Of a DNA stretch of 11,221 nucleotides, positions 6,632-11,221 are shown one piece after another (position 1 is the first letter of the stretch; each line of letters begins with the position of its first letter). This stretch comes from MGOM01 sp035455265 (lineage in GTDB: Bacteria > Chloroflexota > Anaerolineae > Anaerolineales > E44-bin32). The DNA is taken from positions 1-11,221 of the forward strand of contig DATIFK010000227.1 in the NCBI GenBank assembly GCA_035455265.1, read 5' to 3'. The notes under the pieces are model-generated. The model was not told where the DNA came from and did no database searches. It saw nothing but the letters and a program-made list of their open reading frames with translations. The position numbers and the translations under genes are program-made.

Positions 6632-8027
6632 AACCCTCCCGACCGCCGAGGCCCAGTACGACGAACGCGTGCTGCTGGCCAAGCGGAAGGACTCGGAAAT
6701 CAACCAGGCCGTGCTGCAGCCGATGATGCAGACCGGCCGCGGATTCTGGGGATTGGTCGCCGCCCTGTCGGCCATCGTCGCCTGGGGAGTCTTCGCCTGG
6801 GGGTACTTGATCTACTGGGGCATCGGCGTCACCGGGAAGAACCGCCCCGTCTATTGGACCCTGTTCATCACCACGTTCGTCTTCTGGATCGGCATCAGCC
6901 ATGCGGGAACGATGATCTCGGCGGTGCTGCGCTTGTTGAAGGCCGACTGGCGGCGCCCGATCACCCGCGGCGCCGAAGCCATGACCGCCTTCGCGCTCAT
7001 GATGGCGGGGCTCTACCCTTTGATCCATCTCGGCCGGGTGTGGAAGTTCTACTGGATGATCCCGTATCCGAACAACCGCTTCATGTGGCCGAACTTCCAA
7101 TCGCCGCTGATGTGGGACCTGGTGGCCATCTCGACCTACCTGATCGGCTCGACCCTCTACCTCTACCTGGCTCTGATCCCCGACATGGCGATGGCGCGCG
7201 ACCACACCGACGGGCTTCGCTACAGGCTCTACCGGATGCTGGCGCTGGGTTGGCGCGGCACGGAAGCAGAATGGCACAAGCTCCACCGCGCCCTGGGCAT
7301 CTTTTCGGTCGCCATCATCCCGATCTTCCTCTCGGTGCACTCGATCGTGTCCTGGGACTTCGCCGTCACCGTTCAACCGCGCTGGCACAGCACGATCTTC
7401 GCTCCCTACTTCGTCGTCGGAGCGATCTACTCCGGCCTGGCGGCCCTGGCGACCATCCTGGTGATCGTGCGCCGCGGGATGAGACTCCAGGAATTCCTGC
7501 GGTCTGAGCACTTCGACTCCCTCGGGAAGATCGTCATGGTCGCCGGGATGTTCTGGACCTATTTCTGGTTCGCCGGATTCCTGGTGGAGTGGTACGGCAA
7601 CGAACCGGTCATCCGTGAACTGATCCGCCAGGAGGTCAGCGGCCGCCTGGCGCCCCTGTTCTACTTGCAGATGACGGCCAACCTGGTGCCCATCGTGCTG
7701 CTGGCTTTCCGCCGCATACGCACCACGCCGGCGGCGCTCTTGGGTGCCACGCTGCTCGTCAACGTCGGCATGTACACCGAACGCCTGTTGATCGTCATCG
7801 GCAGCCTCCAGCGAAACGACATCCCGTTCAACTGGGGAACCTACCGCACGACATGGGTCGAAGTCAGCATCGTGGCCATGACGTTCGCCGGCTTTGTCCT
7901 GCTCTACACGCTGTTCTCGCGCGTCGTGCCCTACGTGCCGGTGTGGGAAATCAAGGAAGGCCGGCTGCGCTACACCATGCGTAGGATCGGTCGCCTTCTG
8001 GTGCCGACCGCGGCGGAGATCGAATGA
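6624..8027 (+). CDS. actC: ACIII quinol-oxidising membrane subunit ActC (NrfD/PsrC family)
   Basis: A 467-residue polytopic membrane protein with many hydrophobic segments, starting around residues 42-65, 78-100, 118-135 and 164-185, then several more to about 440; roughly ten helices are expected. AGGGAGG (6609-6615) lies eight bases before the ATG and fixes the start; the gene overlaps actB2 by eight bases. GISHAGTMISAVLRL (His93), LYPLIHLGR (His135) and MWDLVAIS (Asp166) are typical of NrfD-like subunits of ACIII, where conserved polar residues near the periplasmic side form the quinol site. The length is in the usual ActC range (about 450-480). It oxidises quinol and passes electrons to the ActB2 clusters. 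The second NrfD-like subunit (ActF) is not found in this window. Confidence 0.9.
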   Translation: MSETLPTAEAQYDERVLLAKRKDSEINQAVLQPMMQTGRGFWGLVAALSAIVAWGVFAWGYLIYWGIGVTGKNRPVYWTLFITTFVFWIGISHAGTMISAVLRLLKADWRRPITRGAEAMTAFALMMAGLYPLIHLGRVWKFYWMIPYPNNRFMWPNFQSPLMWDLVAISTYLIGSTLYLYLALIPDMAMARDHTDGLRYRLYRMLALGWRGTEAEWHKLHRALGIFSVAIIPIFLSVHSIVSWDFAVTVQPRWHSTIFAPYFVVGAIYSGLAALATILVIVRRGMRLQEFLRSEHFDSLGKIVMVAGMFWTYFWFAGFLVEWYGNEPVIRELIRQEVSGRLAPLFYLQMTANLVPIVLLAFRRIRTTPAALLGATLLVNVGMYTERLLIVIGSLQRNDIPFNWGTYRTTWVEVSIVAMTFAGFVLLYTLFSRVVPYVPVWEIKEGRLRYTMRRIGRLLVPTAAEIE

Positions 8028-8596
8028 GGATGCGCCCAACGAGCCGTTCGGACGAGGCCTCGGGAACGCCCGAGGGGTCGAGCGTCAGCCTGATGGGGCT
8101 GTTCGATGAAGGGACTCGGACGGCCGAGGCGATCGACGCCCTGCTGGCCGCGGGTATCGCGCCGGAACAGATGGTAGTGATGTCCGGCGTGCCTTACCCG
8201 GAGCAGGCTCTCGGCCGGCGCCGCGAGTGGCTGGCCTTGCCCTACATCGTGTTGGCCGGGGCGGCGAGTGGTTTTCTCTTCGGCCTGTTCCTGTCCGTGG
8301 TGACGCCGCATCTGTACCGCCTGGACGTCGGCGGCCATCCCGCCGTTGGATTCCCTCCGGCGGCGATCATCGTCTTCGTGTTCACCATGATGGCTACGAT
8401 CGTGTCGACCTTCCTGGGCGTCCTGTGGGAAATGAACTTTCCCCGCTTCGGCCCGGCGCCTTATCACAAACTCGTGACCGACGGGAACCTGGCCCTGATG
8501 TTGGAATGCTCTCCGTCTCGCGAAGGCGAGGTGCGGCAAATCCTGCAAGCCCACAACGCCCACCACATCGGCGAGCCGGAAAGGATGACGCTGTGA
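8024..8596 (+). CDS. actD: ACIII membrane subunit ActD (DUF3341-like)
   Basis: A 190-residue protein. ATG 8024 overlaps the actC stop (ATGA) and has GGAG five bases before it; ATG 8030 is an alternative. After a short polar leader comes a soluble alpha/beta region (MGLFDEGTRTAEAIDALLAAGI), which in this family sits ahead of two transmembrane helices, here about residues 72-93 and 113-135. MNFPRFGPAPYHKLVTDG and a C-terminal soluble tail follow. This architecture and the position between actC and actE match ActD, a structural subunit without cofactors that packs against the NrfD-like subunit. It has no heme or Fe-S motif. Confidence 0.87.
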   Translation: MRMRPTSRSDEASGTPEGSSVSLMGLFDEGTRTAEAIDALLAAGIAPEQMVVMSGVPYPEQALGRRREWLALPYIVLAGAASGFLFGLFLSVVTPHLYRLDVGGHPAVGFPPAAIIVFVFTMMATIVSTFLGVLWEMNFPRFGPAPYHKLVTDGNLALMLECSPSREGEVRQILQAHNAHHIGEPERMTL

Positions 8597-9099
8597 ACCC
8601 GCGGTTGCAGCGTGGATTGCTGATCATCGGCCTCGTCCTGACGCCTTTCATCGTCGGCCTGCTCTTCACCTTCGAGGTCATCAAGATCCCGTTTCCCACG
8701 GACATGGCCAACCAGGTTTCCGTGGGCTATCAGGAAGGTCCGCGCCTTCTTCCGCCCGACGGCGCGGTACCCGTGCAGGGACTGGCGGTGATCCCGGAGG
8801 AGGTTCCCTCGAATCCGATCCCGGCCGATGCCACGTCCTTGCAGCGGGGTGCCGTTCTCTATGGCATTCACTGCCAGTTGTGCCATGGGGAGCAGGGTCA
8901 CGGCGACGGCCCGCTGGCAGACCGGTTCGATCGCACGCCGCAGAACCTCACGAGCTCAACCATCGGTTCAGAGTTCGACGGCGCCGTCTACCTCACCATC
9001 ACCCAGGGCTTTGGCCAGATGCCCGCCTTGGCCGAAAACCTGACTCCCCGGGAACGCTGGGACGTCGTCAACTATGTTCGAACTCTTCCGGCGCAATAA
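8593..9099 (+). CDS. actE: ACIII monoheme cytochrome c subunit ActE
   Basis: A 168-residue protein starting at GTG 8593, overlapping the actD stop (GTGA), with AAAGGA a few bases upstream. Residues 8-25 are one hydrophobic anchor without a lipobox Cys. The C-terminal half is a class I cytochrome c domain with CQLCHG (Cys94, 97, His98) and Met143 in GFGQMPAL as the expected sixth ligand, followed by ERWDVVNYVRTLP, the usual last helix. In ACIII, ActE is the membrane-tethered cytochrome that receives electrons from ActA and passes them to the oxidase or a soluble carrier. The single-heme architecture and gene order agree. Confidence 0.87.
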   Translation: MNPRLQRGLLIIGLVLTPFIVGLLFTFEVIKIPFPTDMANQVSVGYQEGPRLLPPDGAVPVQGLAVIPEEVPSNPIPADATSLQRGAVLYGIHCQLCHGEQGHGDGPLADRFDRTPQNLTSSTIGSEFDGAVYLTITQGFGQMPALAENLTPRERWDVVNYVRTLPAQ

Positions 9100-9101
9100 G
9101 C

Positions 9102-9106
9102 GAGGG
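9102..9106 (+). promoter_or_regulatory. Ribosome binding site deciding the start at 9113
   Basis: GAGGG lies six bases before ATG 9113. It favours this ATG over the in-frame ATG at 9074 inside actE, and the resulting protein begins with a proper lipoprotein signal peptide. Confidence 0.7.
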
Positions 9107-9112
9107 TTCTCC

Positions 9113-10165
9113 ATGATCCGTTTGCGGTCTCCATTGCTGGCCTCCTTCGCCCTGGCGCTGTGGCTGGCGAGTTGTTCGGCGCCGCGCAGCCTGCCACCGG
9201 GGCCCACTCCCATCCCCACCCTCATCCCAGCCACGGAATTGCCCGGAGCGCTGGGGTCGCCGACCGCCCCCGCCGTGGCCATCCAGAGCTCTCCGGCGCG
9301 GCCTCCGTCGGCCGCCCTGGGCCAGCCGATCTATGCAACTCACTGCGCCCGCTGCCACGGCGACGACGGCAAGGGCGTCGTTCCCGGGGCGCGCGACTTC
9401 ACCGATCTGGATTTCGTGCGCGGCGAAAGCCCGGCTTCCTTCTACGCAACCGTCGCCGACGGGCGCGGCGAGATGCCTGCGTTCGGGAACGAGCTCACCT
9501 CGGATCAACGCTGGGACGCGGTCTTCTACGTCTGGCGATTCTCCACCAATTCCGAGACCCTGGCCCTCGGCCAGACGATCTTCCAGGCGAACTGCGCCGT
9601 CTGCCACGGCAGTGACGGAACCGGCAAGGTCTTGGGCGCAGCCGACTTCACCGATCTGCGCGTCGTGGACGACCAGGCTCCGCGGGATTTCTACCTGACC
9701 GTCACTCAGGGAAAGGGATCGATGCCGGCGTGGCAGGGGCGCCTCTCGCAGGACGAGCGCTGGGCGGTCATCGACTACCTGCGCACCTTCTCCTACGATC
9801 CTTCCCTCCCCGGCGCGGGCGCCCCGCTCGCGACCGCGACTTCCGCCATGGAGGAGGTCGCCTGTGATCCAACCTTCTCCACTCAGACCAATCCATTCTC
9901 ATGGGACGACGCAGCCGCCATCGAGGCAGGGCGCACCATCTACGACAAGGACTGCGCCGCTTGCCATGCGTCGAATGGTTCAGGAGCCCTGCCCGGCGCG
10001 CCGGACTTCTCCAGCGCGGGGTTCCCGCAGGAACTCCGCAACGATCCCGCGGAACACCTGTGCGTCGTAGCCGAGGGTGAGGGCGCCATGCCGGCCTGGA
10101 AAGACACCCTTTCCTCAGATCAGATGTGGCAGGTCCTGACCTACATCGGTACTCTTGGCCAGTAG
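9113..10165 (+). CDS. Triheme cytochrome c lipoprotein, three class I domains
   Basis: A 350-residue protein. Residues 1-20 are a lipoprotein signal ending in WLASC, with Cys21 predicted to be lipidated. A Pro-rich linker (about 22-68) leads to three tandem class I cytochrome domains: CARCHG (78) with Met121; CAVCHG (161) with Met204; and CAACH (281) with Met326. All three Met lie in a GxMPA context, so His/Met high-potential hemes are expected. Domains 1 and 2 resemble each other most (GARDFTDLDF versus GAADFTDLRV); domain 3 is separated by a longer spacer that carries one extra cysteine near residue 251. It starts 13 bases after actE and belongs to the operon. Inferred role: electron exit from ACIII towards a terminal oxidase, standing where ActF often is. 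Confidence 0.87.
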   Translation: MIRLRSPLLASFALALWLASCSAPRSLPPGPTPIPTLIPATELPGALGSPTAPAVAIQSSPARPPSAALGQPIYATHCARCHGDDGKGVVPGARDFTDLDFVRGESPASFYATVADGRGEMPAFGNELTSDQRWDAVFYVWRFSTNSETLALGQTIFQANCAVCHGSDGTGKVLGAADFTDLRVVDDQAPRDFYLTVTQGKGSMPAWQGRLSQDERWAVIDYLRTFSYDPSLPGAGAPLATATSAMEEVACDPTFSTQTNPFSWDDAAAIEAGRTIYDKDCAACHASNGSGALPGAPDFSSAGFPQELRNDPAEHLCVVAEGEGAMPAWKDTLSSDQMWQVLTYIGTLGQ

Positions 10166-10196
10166 GCGCAGGTCGCCTTGAATACGGGACAGGTTC

Positions 10197-10203
10197 AGGA
10201 GGT
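10197..10203 (+). promoter_or_regulatory. Strong Shine-Dalgarno of the small Cys/His protein
   Basis: AGGAGGT is close to the consensus anti-16S sequence and lies five bases before ATG 10209. It is the strongest ribosome binding site in the window and supports the small gene as real and well translated. Confidence 0.8.
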
Positions 10204-10208
10204 GTGCG

Positions 10209-10472
10209 ATGAAGATCACGATCAACCACGACGCCTGTCGACACAGCGGGGAATTCGCCGATCGATGTCTGGCTGCGTCCCTGCGCAACCCCTACGCGCG
10301 CGAGCGCTATTGCCTGGCCACCGTCGAGGACGACGGGTCGGACGATGTCACCGTCGACCTGACCCTCGACGGCCGCACCTACACCCGGGTCTTCCTCTCC
10401 GAGCGGGAACGCCAGATCGCCGCCGATCAAGGGTGGGAAGCCTTCGTCCACCCGACGGCCGTGGCCGGCTGA
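10209..10472 (+). CDS. Small Cys/His-containing protein of unknown function
   Basis: An 87-residue protein, not recognised. Its start is fixed by the strong AGGAGGT site just upstream. The N-terminus reads MKITINHDACRH, placing His7, Cys10 and His12 close together; further cysteines are Cys20 and Cys35. The middle alternates as beta strands (DDVTVDLTLDGRTYTRVFLS) and the end is polar (ERERQIAADQGWEAF). There is no signal peptide, so it is likely cytoplasmic. The short N-terminal strand followed by a Cys/His cluster could bind a metal or heme, but no standard motif fits. It lies 43 bases after the triheme lipoprotein gene without a hairpin between, so it may be the last gene of the ACIII operon. 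Confidence 0.72.
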   Translation: MKITINHDACRHSGEFADRCLAASLRNPYARERYCLATVEDDGSDDVTVDLTLDGRTYTRVFLSERERQIAADQGWEAFVHPTAVAG

Positions 10473-10636
10473 GCTGTTAGGCGCCGGCTAGCCCACGCGG
10501 ACAACCAGAGCAGCCGCCGCATCGCCGGCCGCCTCCGACCCGACCTCGCCCGCCAGCCTCCGGTCGTCGATACGTTCCTGCCCGCCTCACTTCGATTCGC
10601 GACCTGGACGTGGTGCCCCGGTCCGACGGGTCTACA

Positions 10637-10999
10637 TCACTCTCCCGCAGGGCGCAGCGCCGCCTTGAGTTGGGCCGTGGTGAAGGGCTTGCTCAACCAG
10701 CGGTAGCGTGCGTCGGAGTCGGCGTAAGGCATCGTCGCGCCCATGAAATGGCCGGACATCAGGACGAACCTAGGTACCGGCCAACGGACACCGAGGTGCA
10801 ACGCTAGCTCCCGGCCATCGGCGTCGGGGAGTTGAACGTCACACAATAGGACGTCGACCTGCCCCTGGAGTCGCTCAAGCGCCTCGGCCGCCTGCGCGCC
10901 CGTGGCGGCACTCAAGACCGTGTACCCCATTGCGTCCAGCAGGTCGGCCAGAGCCGCACGCGTGACCTCGTCATCTTCAACGACCAGGATGCTTGTCAT
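10637..10999 (-). CDS. Single-domain response regulator (receiver only)
   Basis: A 120-residue protein that is a complete receiver domain and nothing more. The acidic cluster Glu8-Asp9-Asp10 follows the first strand, Asp54 (LLCDVQLPD) is the phospho-acceptor, Ser82 (LMSGH) takes the switch Thr/Ser place, and Lys104 (LSKPF) is the conserved lysine. All catalytic residues are intact, so it should be phosphorylated by a histidine kinase, but output must go through a partner protein, as in CheY or Spo0F-like relays. It converges with the + strand genes and lies 11 bases downstream of a small helical protein gene, suggesting a two-gene - strand transcript. No kinase gene is in the window. Confidence 0.87.
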   Translation of the reverse strand: MTSILVVEDDEVTRAALADLLDAMGYTVLSAATGAQAAEALERLQGQVDVLLCDVQLPDADGRELALHLGVRWPVPRFVLMSGHFMGATMPYADSDARYRWLSKPFTTAQLKAALRPAGE

Positions 11000-11010
11000 C
11001 TCAAGGCGGG

Positions 11011-11214
11011 TCAGCTGGTTCTGCGCGCATGGCTCTGCTCGAGCATCTCATCGAGCTGGCGCGAGAACTCCTCCAGCGATGAGGCTCTCAGCGACTCGAC
11101 CAGGGAGCGTTCCGGCCCGGTGAAGGGGAGGTCGCGAATCGCCTCGGCCGGACGCTTCAGCAAGCGCTCACGGAATTGCCGGTCGACGAGCGCCCGTCCG
11201 ATCAACCGGTGCAT
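11011..11214 (-). CDS. Small helical protein, possibly Franean1_4349/NHLP-like
   Basis: A 67-residue protein if ATG 11214 is the start; the frame stays open to the window edge only seven bases upstream, so it may be longer (possible 5' partial). The sequence pattern IGRALVDRQFRERLLKRPAEAI, then PERSLVESLR and LEEFSRQLDEML, looks like two or three amphipathic helices. From memory it resembles the small proteins annotated as Franean1_4349-type putative RiPP precursors, related to the nitrile-hydratase-alpha leader domain (ALxDxxFRxxLLxxPxxA). It lacks an obvious core peptide: the tail after the helices is only about eight residues (SHARRTS) without Cys. It is coupled to the response regulator gene, so a signalling-adaptor role is equally possible. 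Family assignment is tentative. Confidence 0.6.
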   Translation of the reverse strand: MHRLIGRALVDRQFRERLLKRPAEAIRDLPFTGPERSLVESLRASSLEEFSRQLDEMLEQSHARRTS

Positions 11215-11221
11215 TCGGTCG

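Noticed and set aside
3721..8027. Reading the B1-B2-C genes as a polysulfide, thiosulfate or tetrathionate reductase.
   Set aside because: The preceding pentaheme ActA, the Thr-containing third cluster motif, the DUF3341-like gene and the following monoheme cytochrome together point to ACIII; no clear Mo ligand was found in B1.
6606..8039. Long open frame on the - strand opposite actC (477 codons).
   Set aside because: The product is dominated by Asp, His, Arg, Gln and Gly, the mirror image of hydrophobic membrane-protein codons; no domain or start signal is seen.
10473..10636. Bidirectional terminator between the convergent genes.
   Set aside because: Only a four-base stem (CCCG/CGGG, 10617-10630) and short direct repeats of GCCGGCT are present; none is convincing.
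1..11221. CRISPR arrays, tRNA or rRNA genes, insertion sequences and integration sites.
   Set aside because: No regularly spaced repeats, no tRNA-like cloverleaf, no transposase or integrase and no terminal repeats were seen on either strand.

Overview
The window is GC-rich, densely coded bacterial DNA. It carries a respiratory gene cluster for an alternative complex III (ACIII, a quinol:cytochrome c / electron-acceptor oxidoreductase), surrounded by further c-type cytochromes. Several features suggest a free-living respiring bacterium, possibly Chloroflexota (Anaerolineae-like): a split ActB, cytochromes tethered by lipid or membrane anchors, a collagen-like linker and GTG starts. No marker gene is present, so the taxonomy is only an inference.

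Layout. (1) 1-1356: the 3' part of a tetraheme cytochrome c made of two tandem 218-residue units, truncated by the window edge. (2) 1357-1832: non-coding, with one 12-bp inverted repeat. (3) 1833-2489: a triheme cytochrome lipoprotein with a collagen-like Gly-Pro-X linker, followed by a strong hairpin terminator at 2526-2557. (4) 2806-10165: a tightly packed, largely overlapping operon on the + strand: a degenerate receiver-like protein, ActA (pentaheme), ActB1 (molybdopterin-oxidoreductase-like, Tat signal), ActB2 (four Fe-S clusters), ActC (NrfD-like quinol-binding membrane subunit), ActD (DUF3341-like), ActE (monoheme cytochrome c), and a three-domain cytochrome c lipoprotein where ActF might be expected. 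(5) 10209-10472: a small Cys/His-containing protein of unknown function with a strong ribosome binding site. (6) 10637-11214, - strand: a single-domain response regulator preceded by a small helical protein.

How it fits together. Quinol would be oxidised at ActC. Electrons would pass through the Fe-S clusters of ActB2 and the hemes of ActA to ActE and the triheme lipoprotein, then to a terminal oxidase or soluble carrier outside the window. Sixteen CXXCH heme sites lie in about 10 kb, in five proteins. Three or four of these proteins appear membrane- or lipid-anchored. The main oddities are the split ActB whose B1 half keeps a complete N-terminal [4Fe-4S] cysteine motif, the absence of ActF, the pseudo-receiver at the head of the operon, and two small uncharacterised proteins at the right end.
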